From Clostridia bacterium (GTDB lineage: Bacteria; Bacillota; Clostridia; Christensenellales; CAG-917), in NCBI GenBank assembly GCA_017507205.1, contig JAFWBH010000140.1, positions 1 to 5,712 of the forward strand: a stretch of DNA of 5,712 nt, given 5' to 3'. Made by a program: the position numbers and the translations under genes. The number at the start of each line of letters is the position of its first letter. Positions within the stretch are counted from its first letter, which is position 1. Below the pieces are notes generated by a model that ran no database searches, was not told the DNA's origin, and saw nothing but the letters and a program-made list of their open reading frames with translations. Shown one piece after another: positions 1 through 5,609 of this stretch.

Positions 1-241
1 GCTCTTCATATGAATTGTCTTCATATATACTATCTGCAAAGCTCTCTAATGCCGCTGCTGCAATTTTGCAAACCATCTCTGACCCTATGTGACTACGAAA
101 GCTTGATGCTTGACCATGTCCATCCGCAGTTACAAAAATTTTATATTTACCCGTGTCCAAGCTTAAACCAAAGTCTTCACATGGTGTTCCTTTGGCTATG
201 TGACTTGCTCCACGAACAGACACATCAAACAATTTATACAT
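1..241 (-). CDS. PP2C-family Ser/Thr protein phosphatase, N-terminal 80 residues (runs off left edge)
   Basis: This is the third gene of the kinase/vWA/phosphatase unit. It starts at an ATG at 241-239, 13 bases after the vWA stop codon. Its AGGAGG ribosome binding site (256-251) overlaps that stop, so the two genes are tightly coupled. The readable protein has the PP2C N-terminal signature: a CED triplet at residues 21-23, corresponding to the family's metal- and phosphate-site Glu/Asp, then VTADGHG at 37-43, whose Asp40-Gly41 should bind the catalytic Mn/Mg pair. A helix with SSFRSHIGSEMV follows at about 46-57. A PP2C of this type would remove phosphates placed by the adjacent kinase, as YegK/PphC is thought to do opposite YegI in E. 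coli. The C-terminal part, including the later metal-binding Asp residues, lies outside the window, so completeness cannot be judged. Family assignment is strong; the substrate is inferred from context. Confidence 0.9.
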   Translation of the reverse strand, partial: MYKLFDVSVRGASHIAKGTPCEDFGLSLDTGKYKIFVTADGHGQASSFRSHIGSEMVCKIAAAALESFADSIYEDNSYEE

Positions 242-254
242 ATAGCTTTGCCTC

Positions 255-1025
255 CTAATCCCAATCGCTTGTATCCCAGTCTGTGCTTGCTGAAGATCCT
301 CCCGGCTGTCCACTTACACCAACCTTGACCTTTTTCGCATCATCGCCCAAATCGGTTATTGTTGCTTGTATGATTTGTGTTGCGGCGTTGCCATTGGCTG
401 TTGTTCTGCTCTTGCTTCCAATTTTAGATGAGGTCACTGTCGCTGCCTTAATGAGCTTCTTTAAAACATCAACCTCCGTAACTTCCATAACCGATTCTGA
501 GCTTCCAACAACCTTTGCAAGCACTTCCTTGTCAGCATCAGCTCCTACTGCAATTGCAATTTTGGTGGCAATTTTATACCACTTGTTGCTCATTGCCTTG
601 TCAAGTGCAGGCATCCAGTTGTCAGTGGGAGCACCATCACTCATGAATATGATGATGGGGATGCAAACGCTGGTATCACTAACCAAGAATGCACTTCTAG
701 ACATTTTTGCTTCCAGCTCCGTTAATGCTTCGCCGAGTTCGGTACAACCGGCTGCTTTAATATCATTCCAGAAGAAGTCCTCAAGATCCTCTAATGTTGT
801 TGAGCTTGTCACCCATTTTGCTCCATTAGAAAATTCAAGAGCTGCAACCTTGACTTCTGCATCGGGATTTTCTGTAGCTATATCCTTCAGAACCTCCATA
901 GAATCTCGCATAGCCTCATTGACTGATGAGATCTTGTCTCCAATCATACTGCCCGATGAGTCTATTACATAAAAAATTGGCAAAATTCTCCTTGCTAATG
1001 TTGTTGTTTCTAAAATATTTGGCAT
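255..1025 (-). CDS. TerY-like vWA domain protein (phosphorylation-triad component)
   Basis: A 256-residue soluble protein made almost entirely of one von Willebrand factor A domain (about residues 14-200). The metal-ion-dependent adhesion site is intact: Asp22-Ser-Ser24-Gly-Ser26 after the first hydrophobic strand (PIFYVID), Thr95 in GCTELGEAL, and Asp130 in FMSDGAPTDNW. No signal peptide or membrane segment is visible, so it is cytoplasmic. The last 50 residues form a polar, Ser/Thr-rich linker and a short acidic tail ending in repeated Asp-Trp-Asp; they could carry phosphorylation sites or a docking peptide, but that is inference. TerY/YegL-type vWA proteins typically pair with a kinase and a PP2C phosphatase, exactly the arrangement here, and are thought to act as scaffold or phosphorylated effector. 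The ATG at 1025 has an AGGAGG site at 1032-1037 and lies 15 bases after the kinase stop, so the genes are co-transcribed. Confidence 0.92.
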   Translation of the reverse strand: MPNILETTTLARRILPIFYVIDSSGSMIGDKISSVNEAMRDSMEVLKDIATENPDAEVKVAALEFSNGAKWVTSSTTLEDLEDFFWNDIKAAGCTELGEALTELEAKMSRSAFLVSDTSVCIPIIIFMSDGAPTDNWMPALDKAMSNKWYKIATKIAIAVGADADKEVLAKVVGSSESVMEVTEVDVLKKLIKAATVTSSKIGSKSRTTANGNAATQIIQATITDLGDDAKKVKVGVSGQPGGSSASTDWDTSDWD

Positions 1026-1040
1026 AATATTCCTCCTACC

Positions 1041-2342
1041 TTAATTAATATTGATTTTTACGTTGTTGTTGAAGGGATAGATAACCATCCCAGATTTTAT
1101 CGGTGCCACTTCTTGTGGTCTGACAATTTTGTCAACTCCACTCGCTGTTGTTACCTTTATTGTGTCGCCCGACATGTTTTGCCAAGCCCAAACACCATTC
1201 TTTGTTACAACATGAATGATTGGATCAAGAGCCGTGGTCGCACTACACATGCCAAGCTGACAACGATATATCCAAGTGCCCTTTGTTGCTGGAATAGAAT
1301 ACTCGGGCAATTCGAATACATTGCTTACTTGAGCTCTTTTCCCACATGCTTCACAGACAATTTTGTTTATGTCTTCAATAAAGATTTCATTTCCGCATTC
1401 ACATTTGATTATCTCACTTCTAAATCTTGTAAGCACCTTAAGCCAATCCAGCTCGCGCAAACGCTTTTCTGGACAATGCATTGCTTCTTTGCTAAATGCT
1501 TGCTTAAATGCATCCTTCATATATGTTGGCATATATTCCCAGCGCTCAATTACATTACGATGTATATTCTTTACGGGTCTATTTGAAGCGTCATTATCGT
1601 CATAAATGAACACTGCATCACTTCCGTATAGCTTCTCTGCATTTTTAAGAGTCATACACGGGAGCTCCACACATCTCTTTCCCTCCAAGGGATGATCGTT
1701 GCATAATAAGATAAACAATATTATTGCCAGAGAAAATCTGTCTGAGCCCTTGTTCGGCAACACATTTCCTTTCCCCACAACTATTTCTGGTGCCATATAT
1801 CTTGGCTTTCCAATTACGCCAGTATTGAAGCCATCTGGTGCAACATTGTCATTGTCACAAATGAGAACCTCTGCCGTCCTTGGATTGATAAAGAAATTGC
1901 CGTCATTAATATCTTGATAACTATATCCCTTGTTGTGTAAAATGCGAAATGCTGCCACGATTTTAAGACATGCCTCTACCGCCGCCTTAAACGAAGGAAA
2001 CACTGCACCATTTGCTGCCAAAATAAACTTCGACAATTCCTGAAACTCTGCCGGTCTAAGATCCATAATATATCCAAATCCCCTATCTGTTTCAGTTGTA
2101 ACCAATGCCTCTGGCCATAAAAAGCATGGGGCAGGAGCACCTTCCTGTATGTTTTGCTTTAGATTTTTGTAAAAGCTTTTAGGGTCATTACCGACATTTT
2201 TATACCACTTCAATGCCTTTTTTTGTTTTCGGTACTCGACCAAATACACATCACCCTGTCCCCCACCAGCAATATAGCTGATAACCTTTACTGGTTCTCC
2301 ACATTTTGTTTTAAGGAACGTTCCTTTTGTAAACTGTGCCAT
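1041..2342 (-). CDS. Atypical Hanks-type Ser/Thr protein kinase with C-terminal zinc ribbon (YegI-like, triad kinase)
   Basis: A 433-residue soluble kinase. The N-terminal lobe has a glycine loop (residues 25-33, AGGGQGDVY) and the ATP-anchoring lysine in ALKWYK (Lys45). The catalytic loop reads YQDINDGNFF, with Asp144 and Asn149 kept but HRD changed to YQD, so it lacks the RD arginine. The DFG position is a DND (about 163-165), and GKPRYMAPE at 178-186 supplies the APE motif. The kinase domain ends near residue 305. A zinc ribbon follows: Cys314-x-Cys316 and Cys330-x2-Cys333. The last 80-90 residues look all-beta, with a WAWQN element, and may form an FHA-like or other phosphopeptide- or partner-binding domain; that is a guess from pattern only. 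No membrane helix is seen, unlike PknB-type kinases. A GGAG site 5 bases before the ATG fixes the start. It is the first gene of the triad operon and has its own promoter at 2376-2404. Confidence 0.92.
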   Translation of the reverse strand: MAQFTKGTFLKTKCGEPVKVISYIAGGGQGDVYLVEYRKQKKALKWYKNVGNDPKSFYKNLKQNIQEGAPAPCFLWPEALVTTETDRGFGYIMDLRPAEFQELSKFILAANGAVFPSFKAAVEACLKIVAAFRILHNKGYSYQDINDGNFFINPRTAEVLICDNDNVAPDGFNTGVIGKPRYMAPEIVVGKGNVLPNKGSDRFSLAIILFILLCNDHPLEGKRCVELPCMTLKNAEKLYGSDAVFIYDDNDASNRPVKNIHRNVIERWEYMPTYMKDAFKQAFSKEAMHCPEKRLRELDWLKVLTRFRSEIIKCECGNEIFIEDINKIVCEACGKRAQVSNVFELPEYSIPATKGTWIYRCQLGMCSATTALDPIIHVVTKNGVWAWQNMSGDTIKVTTASGVDKIVRPQEVAPIKSGMVIYPFNNNVKININ

Positions 2343-2375
2343 CGTTTCTCCTTTGTTGTTTTATCTTATGTTTCC

Positions 2376-2404
2376 ATTATACAATCGCACTCCTGCCATT
2401 GCAA
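2376..2404 (-). promoter_or_regulatory. Sigma-70/sigma-A promoter of the kinase-vWA-PP2C operon
   Basis: The -35 hexamer TTGCAA (2404-2399) and the -10 hexamer TATAAT (2381-2376) are separated by exactly 17 bases. The predicted start near 2369 leaves a leader of about 27 bases before the kinase ATG at 2342, with the AAAGGAG site well placed. The -10 is a perfect consensus and the -35 matches 4 of 6. The triad can therefore be transcribed independently of the upstream regulator gene. Confidence 0.75.
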
Positions 2405-2483
2405 TATGTTTTCTTTCCTGTTTTTTCAAAAAACCTGCCAGATTTAAAATAATGTTGCAAATTCTGCAATTTTCATTACATTT

Positions 2484-2803
2484 CTATTCGAAAACTAAAA
2501 TTTCAAATAAATTTTTGTTGCAAATGTCTGCATAAAGCAACAAATCCTCGATGGTCGGACGACTTACGCCCCTTTCCCAGTTGACTATCATGTTTTTGGT
2601 GACGTTCATGACCTCCGCTAGCTCATCCTGAGAAACATGATTGTCAATGTCGTATTCTCTGCACTGCTCACACATAAAGCTCTCGCATCCATTTGGATTT
2701 AACATTCTACACACATAACGACGCATATTCAAATCATTACATCTCAAGTTCTTCAAAGCTTTCCTGTGGTTTCCCAATCAATGCATTTCCTTTCAATTGC
2801 CAT
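2484..2803 (-). CDS. XRE-family helix-turn-helix regulator with an apparent one-base frameshift near its N-terminus
   Basis: The open frame 2484-2777 encodes a clear Cro/XRE HTH: QDELAEVMNVTKNMIVNWERG followed by RPTIEDLLLYADIC. It is preceded by a Cys cluster (C-x4-C-x2-C in GCESFMCEQC) that could bind zinc. That frame has only a TTG at 2777, directly after a stop and with no ribosome binding site. Upstream, a GGAGG (2814-2810) sits 6 bases before an ATG at 2803 in another frame, reading MAIERKCIDWETTG and ending at TGA 2755-2753. As I recall this clostridial family, its N-terminus reads like IDWETTGKxIKxLR. A -1 shift at GGAAAGC (2764-2758) gives ...IDWETTGKALKNLR..., a 106-residue protein that fits well. 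The gene is thus either mutated by loss of one A, mis-sequenced, or read by frameshifting. Re-initiation at the ATG at 2726 would keep the HTH. It probably regulates its own promoter and perhaps its neighbours. HTH identity is confident; the frameshift reading is fairly confident. Confidence 0.78.
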
Positions 2804-2809
2804 TTACAT

Positions 2810-2814
2810 CCTCC
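2810..2814 (-). promoter_or_regulatory. Strong ribosome binding site that decides the regulator's true start
   Basis: GGAGG lies 6 bases upstream of the ATG at 2803-2801, the best-placed ribosome binding site for this gene. Neither the TTG at 2777 nor the internal ATG at 2726 has one. It supports initiation in the frame that then runs into TGA at 2755, and so supports the frameshift interpretation. Confidence 0.7.
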
Positions 2815-2835
2815 ATGCGCATCGCGCCTATTTTC

Positions 2836-2861
2836 GATTATAATATCCTTGATTATAATAT
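2836..2861 (-). repeat. Two 11-bp direct repeats overlapping the -10 and start site (candidate operator)
   Basis: ATATTATAATC occurs twice on the minus strand, at 2861-2851 and 2846-2836, separated by 4 bases (15-base period). Each copy contains the self-complementary ATTATAAT. The first contains the -10 hexamer and the second covers the initial transcribed bases. This placement would let a bound HTH protein block RNA polymerase. The repeat is directly visible; the operator role is inferred, and the low complexity of A/T sequence weakens it. Confidence 0.5.
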
Positions 2862-2880
2862 ATAGTTATACCAATGTCAA
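2852..2880 (-). promoter_or_regulatory. Perfect-consensus sigma-70/sigma-A promoter of the XRE regulator gene
   Basis: TTGACA (2880-2875), 17 bases, TATAAT (2857-2852): every position matches consensus. The predicted start near 2845 gives a leader of about 42 bases to the ATG at 2803. Such a strong promoter on a regulator gene usually implies repression by a bound protein, and the -10 is embedded in a tandem repeat that could be the operator. Confidence 0.88.
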
Positions 2881-2908
2881 TACTAACTCTATGTTAAAGG
2901 TTCAATAT

Positions 2909-2927
2909 TACATTGTCACACAATGTA
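2909..2927. repeat. 8-bp perfect inverted repeat over the TIR gene stop codon
   Basis: TACATTGT and ACAATGTA flank a CAC centre, giving an 8-base-pair stem with a 3-base loop that overlaps the stop of the double-TIR gene (2918-2916). It is A/T-rich and lacks a following U-run on the minus strand, so it is a poor terminator. It may be an mRNA 3' structure or a protein site 29 bases upstream of the regulator's -35 element. Confidence 0.45.
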
Positions 2928-4613
2928 TGACATAATGCTTTCATAATCACTCATCTTGATGATTTCGCAGTTTCTGAAAGCTATGGGCAAGAGCTTTTTG
3001 TCAGCCTTCAATTCCTCTGCCAATGAGTCTGTTGCAACAATGATGAAGTTTCCATCCACCTTTCTGCCCTCCTTCAATTCGTTGAAGAATGTCCTCATTT
3101 CGTAGGACACCCATTCTGTCTGCAAATATTCCTTCTTGGACAAGACAACCACAAAATGCTTTGAATTGTCAAGGGCCATATCAATCATCTCTGCATAGTC
3201 AGACTTTGACAGCTGTGACAGTGTCCTCTTTGACCAGAATGGCACCTTCATATGTCGTTGACAAAGATTGTAGACCTTTTCTGCCAAATCGCTGTCCTCA
3301 CTCTTGAAGCTGATGAACACATCATAATTGCCACTATTTTTCAGCGTGATGCCCAAGAGTGACTTGATACCGTTTTCAACCCTGTCATCTCTTTTGCCCG
3401 GCTTGTCAAAATCAATCTCGTTGCGCAGGTCAATGATCCTGTCAACACACTCTGCAGCAGTATCCTTTGCACCAACCACCTCGCAATAGCTTTTGAGCCT
3501 TTCATAGCTGGTGAGCAAGCAGTGGAGAAAATCACCAGAAAGCCCCTTGCCTTGCAACACATCAAAGAGCTTGTTGCCACTGCTCATATGCTCTGCAACA
3601 GCCAAAAGTATTTCATCATCATTCGACTGCGTATTGTCAGAATCGAGGGTTAACATATACTCATCGAAGTCTGAAGCCTCTTTTTCGAACAAAAACGCAT
3701 TTTTTGCATCAAGGACAAGCTTCATGTCGTCTGCTTTGAAATCATAATCAGAAAGCTGTGCCTCAAAAGCAAGATACGCCTCAATAAATTCTCGTTGCTT
3801 GCCTATGTATATTGTCCAAAGAGGTGCGTCCTGATCAAACCTGTTGCGTATGACAAAATGGGAAAATAGGACCTTTATTGCAAAGGAAACAAAGAATGCT
3901 TCAAACTGCTTGTCCTGCGACAAAGGCTCACGCAAGGTCAATATATTGTCCTCAATTTTTGACATAACGGTCAACAGTTTTGCCTCATTATCCTTTGACA
4001 ATTTCTCTGTTGAAGCATATTCAATCTCTCGAAGCAGACGATAGATTTCACTGCCCATATCCTTCAATTGTTCAACACTGCTCTTTGGCGTATGCTCCCA
4101 CTTTTCACAAATGAGATTCAGAAGCTCACATGCAACAGAAACAATATTGTTGGAGCTTTTCAGCCTTTTGTATTCTGTCAGCTTCTCGTATAAGGCCTTG
4201 GGCTTGTTGACAAATTTATATTTGTTGTCAATATCATCAATGGCATCAAGCAAATCTTGACGAGATTTTATGTGGGTCAGCTGAAATCTGCCAAGATAAT
4301 ATTGCAACACTCTTGAAAGCCCCTCTGTAAACATCAATGGGGTGATGAGCTTTGCTCTTTCATTGAGCTTTGTAAGAGCAAAATCCAGCTCTCTGAGAAC
4401 TGCATCTGATGAGGAATATGCCTCAGTGATTATTGGCACAAAGCATTCACTCTCGGAGATGGCATAAGCTATTTTTTCTGCATAAGAAATCCCAGCGTAA
4501 AGATCACAGCTGTCGCATACAGAATATCCCCTCTCCTTCAATAAATCGGCTATGATTAGAGCAAGCTCTCTATCCTTGCCTGCATAATTAAGAAAAAAAT
4601 CATACTTGGCCAT
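2916..4613 (-). CDS. Protein with two TIR domains flanking a helical region
   Basis: A 565-residue cytoplasmic protein, numbered from the ATG at 4613. An N-terminal TIR domain (about 3-125) begins KYDFFLNYAGKDRELA and has RELDFAL, whose Glu75 fits the TIR catalytic glutamate, although the usual nearby Trp is Ala. Residues 130-425 look mostly helical, with no recognised motif. A second TIR domain (about 430-565) begins NYDVFISFKSEDSDLA and has the classic TEWVSYEM, with Trp501 and Glu505. Bacterial TIR domains commonly cleave NAD+ or make cyclic-ADP-ribose-like signals, often in antiphage systems such as Thoeris, so an immune effector or signal-making role is plausible. Here enzyme activity is inferred from the retained Glu residues. 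I prefer ATG 4613, with AAGAG 5 bases upstream, over an in-frame GTG at 4631 without a ribosome site. The gene has its own promoter and lies upstream of the XRE regulator and kinase triad. Confidence 0.88.
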   Translation of the reverse strand: MAKYDFFLNYAGKDRELALIIADLLKERGYSVCDSCDLYAGISYAEKIAYAISESECFVPIITEAYSSSDAVLRELDFALTKLNERAKLITPLMFTEGLSRVLQYYLGRFQLTHIKSRQDLLDAIDDIDNKYKFVNKPKALYEKLTEYKRLKSSNNIVSVACELLNLICEKWEHTPKSSVEQLKDMGSEIYRLLREIEYASTEKLSKDNEAKLLTVMSKIEDNILTLREPLSQDKQFEAFFVSFAIKVLFSHFVIRNRFDQDAPLWTIYIGKQREFIEAYLAFEAQLSDYDFKADDMKLVLDAKNAFLFEKEASDFDEYMLTLDSDNTQSNDDEILLAVAEHMSSGNKLFDVLQGKGLSGDFLHCLLTSYERLKSYCEVVGAKDTAAECVDRIIDLRNEIDFDKPGKRDDRVENGIKSLLGITLKNSGNYDVFISFKSEDSDLAEKVYNLCQRHMKVPFWSKRTLSQLSKSDYAEMIDMALDNSKHFVVVLSKKEYLQTEWVSYEMRTFFNELKEGRKVDGNFIIVATDSLAEELKADKKLLPIAFRNCEIIKMSDYESIMSYIV

Positions 4614-4698
4614 ATAATCTCTTGGGAGCACAGTGGCTGGTCGGTGTATTTGCTTATCCCTTCATCAACAAATAGTATTGAAGCTATCAAGCAAGCAT

Positions 4699-4727
4699 AT
4701 TATACCACTCAAAGCTCCGTTGTTCAA
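4699..4727 (-). promoter_or_regulatory. Extended -10 promoter of the double-TIR gene
   Basis: TTGAAC (4727-4722), 17 bases, then TATAAT (4704-4699). A TGG just before the -10 makes the extended TGnTATAAT form. The predicted start near 4692 leaves a leader of about 79 bases before the ATG at 4613. The leader is long enough for post-transcriptional control; a modest stem (GGGA/GCA with TGCTCCC, 4660-4624) lies just upstream of the ribosome site. Confidence 0.78.
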
Positions 4728-4770
4728 TATAGATTTTCATTTTTCTCTGGCTTAATTTATGTTTGCCATT

Positions 4771-4803
4771 AAATAAATAAAAACAGCAGGCATTTCGCCT
4801 GCT
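4771..4803 (-). terminator. Rho-independent terminator of the small membrane peptide gene
   Basis: The arms AGCAGGC and GCCTGCT (4803-4797 and 4791-4785) form a perfect 7-base-pair GC-rich stem with a 5-base loop, followed on the minus strand by GTTTTTATTTATTT. It begins 21 bases after the stop of the 54-codon gene. The other side also carries a run of T (4805-4810), so it could work in both directions. It separates the tadA side from the TIR gene. Confidence 0.85.
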
Positions 4804-4823
4804 ATTTTTTCAAGCCACGTTGC

Positions 4824-4988
4824 TCAGGGCTGTTCGTGCGTCATTGCTGAACAGATGGCAGATGTGGGATTGCTGTCCACATCAACTCCTGAGAAATCCA
4901 CATCAATCCCATAAACACAGCCAAGGACGGCTGCGATGATGGAAAGTATGGCTGAAATCACGATTGAAATCAATTTCTTTTTGCTCAT
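4824..4988 (-). CDS. Small hydrophobic peptide, membrane-anchored or lipoprotein-like, unknown function
   Basis: A 54-residue protein not assigned to a known family. It starts MSKKKLISIV with a Lys-rich head, then a hydrophobic stretch (about residues 6-26) ending in VLGC, then a short acidic, polar tail (GIDVDFSGVDVDSN and onward). This is either a single transmembrane segment or a signal sequence with a loose lipobox at Cys25. The case for a real gene is good. AAAGGAGA (5002-4995) precedes the ATG with normal spacing, a GC-rich terminator follows the stop by 21 bases, and the hydrophobic and charged parts are cleanly organised. It lies 109 bases after tadA on the same strand. No strong promoter is seen between them, so it may be read from tadA. 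Small membrane toxins and phage-type peptides have similar shapes, but nothing here shows such a role. Confidence 0.68.
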   Translation of the reverse strand: MSKKKLISIVISAILSIIAAVLGCVYGIDVDFSGVDVDSNPTSAICSAMTHEQP

Positions 4989-5044
4989 ATTCTGTCTCCT
5001 TTACGTGTTATTTGCCCCGCACGAGACAGCGTCTTTGTGGCCAA

Positions 5045-5059
5045 GATGATGTTATCATC
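5045..5059 (-). other. Small hairpin in the tadA to small-peptide spacer
   Basis: On the minus strand, GATGAT and ATCATC pair around AAC, with a flanking GGC/GCC pair across a small internal loop. No U-run follows, so it is not a standard terminator. It could be an mRNA processing or stability structure between tadA and the small gene, or chance. No riboswitch class or SRP RNA signature was recognised in this 109-base spacer. Confidence 0.3.
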
Positions 5060-5097
5060 AAGCCTAATTGAAAATCAATGTTTTATGCCAACTATTT

Positions 5098-5565
5098 TTA
5101 TGATTTCTTTGCTTTTTGTTGTTCTCTCTTGTTTTTAAAAAAGGTTGTGAGCAATGCTCCACACTCCTCCTTCATAATTCCACCCTCAACTGAAATGCTG
5201 TGGTTGAACAGATTTTCCTCAAACAGATTGACCCTGCTTCCACCTGCCCCAGTCTTGTCATCATATGCCCCAAAATATAAGGCCTTGATGCGAGAATGTA
5301 TCATCGCCATAGCGCACATTGCACAGGGCTCAAGGGTGACATACATCTCACAATCTTCAAGCCACCAGTTGTTTTCAACCTCGGTTGCCTTTTGAATTGC
5401 CAAAATCTCTGCGTGAGAAACTGCGCAGTTATCCCGTTCCTTTCGATTGCCACTTTCGGCAATAATCTTGCCGTCCTTGACAATGACTGCCCCCACAGGC
5501 ACCTCATCGTGCTTGGCACATTCCTCTGCCAGCTCAATGGCTCTTTTCATAAAATCAATGTTCAT
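5098..5565 (-). CDS. tadA: tRNA-specific adenosine deaminase TadA
   Basis: TadA deaminates adenosine 34 to inosine in the wobble position of tRNA-Arg(ACG), needed to read CGN codons, and is essential in most bacteria. The 155-residue protein carries the full zinc deaminase signature: His51-Ala-Glu53 (zinc ligand and catalytic proton shuttle) and Pro80-Cys81-x2-Cys84 (zinc ligands). It also has EVPVGAVIVKDGKII and the substrate-side ESGNRKE element. Length is typical of the family; the Lys-rich tail is common. I chose the ATG at 5565, giving MNIDFMKRAIELA, which matches usual TadA beginnings. An in-frame TTG at 5574 would add three residues. Neither has a strong ribosome site, so initiation may be weak or the leader short. 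It is the only clear housekeeping gene here and marks the chromosomal side of the cassette. Confidence 0.95.
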   Translation of the reverse strand: MNIDFMKRAIELAEECAKHDEVPVGAVIVKDGKIIAESGNRKERDNCAVSHAEILAIQKATEVENNWWLEDCEMYVTLEPCAMCAMAMIHSRIKALYFGAYDDKTGAGGSRVNLFEENLFNHSISVEGGIMKEECGALLTTFFKNKREQQKAKKS

Positions 5566-5600
5566 ATCTATCAATTTCTGTTATTGTTTGTATTTTTTCT

Positions 5601-5609
5601 AGTATATCA
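5601..5609 (-). promoter_or_regulatory. tadA: Possible extended -10 promoter element of tadA
   Basis: TGATATACT (5609-5601) fits an extended -10 (TGnTATAAT with one mismatch). The start would fall near 5594, giving a leader of about 29 bases to the ATG at 5565. No good -35 hexamer is present at 17-18 bases, so this rests on the extended -10 alone. The rest of 5610-5712 shows no convincing gene. Confidence 0.4.

Noticed and set aside
10..258. Plus-strand open frame of 82 codons at the left edge
   Set aside because: The opposite strand encodes a clear PP2C N-terminus with DGHG, so this frame is a shadow.
283..972. Long plus-strand open frame (229 codons) opposite the vWA gene
   Set aside because: It is antisense to a gene with an intact MIDAS and ribosome site, has no ribosome site of its own, and its protein resembles no family; it is a codon-bias shadow.
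2420..2434. GTTTTTT-C-AAAAAAC inverted repeat as a terminator of the regulator gene
   Set aside because: The stem is almost all A/T and no U-run follows on the minus strand; not stable enough to call a terminator.
2740..2860. Third-frame minus-strand stretch containing HGGCKWQLKGNALIGK and ending EELEM
   Set aside because: It is open for about 40 codons but has no start codon with a ribosome site and overlaps both the regulator leader frame and its promoter.
4614..4631. GTG at 4631 as the start of the double-TIR protein
   Set aside because: It has no ribosome site, whereas the ATG at 4613 has AAGAG 5 bases upstream and begins directly at the TIR fold.
5003..5097. SRP RNA (ffs), often found downstream of tadA in Firmicutes
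   Set aside because: No conserved SRP apical loop or GGAAG-type motif is present in the spacer.
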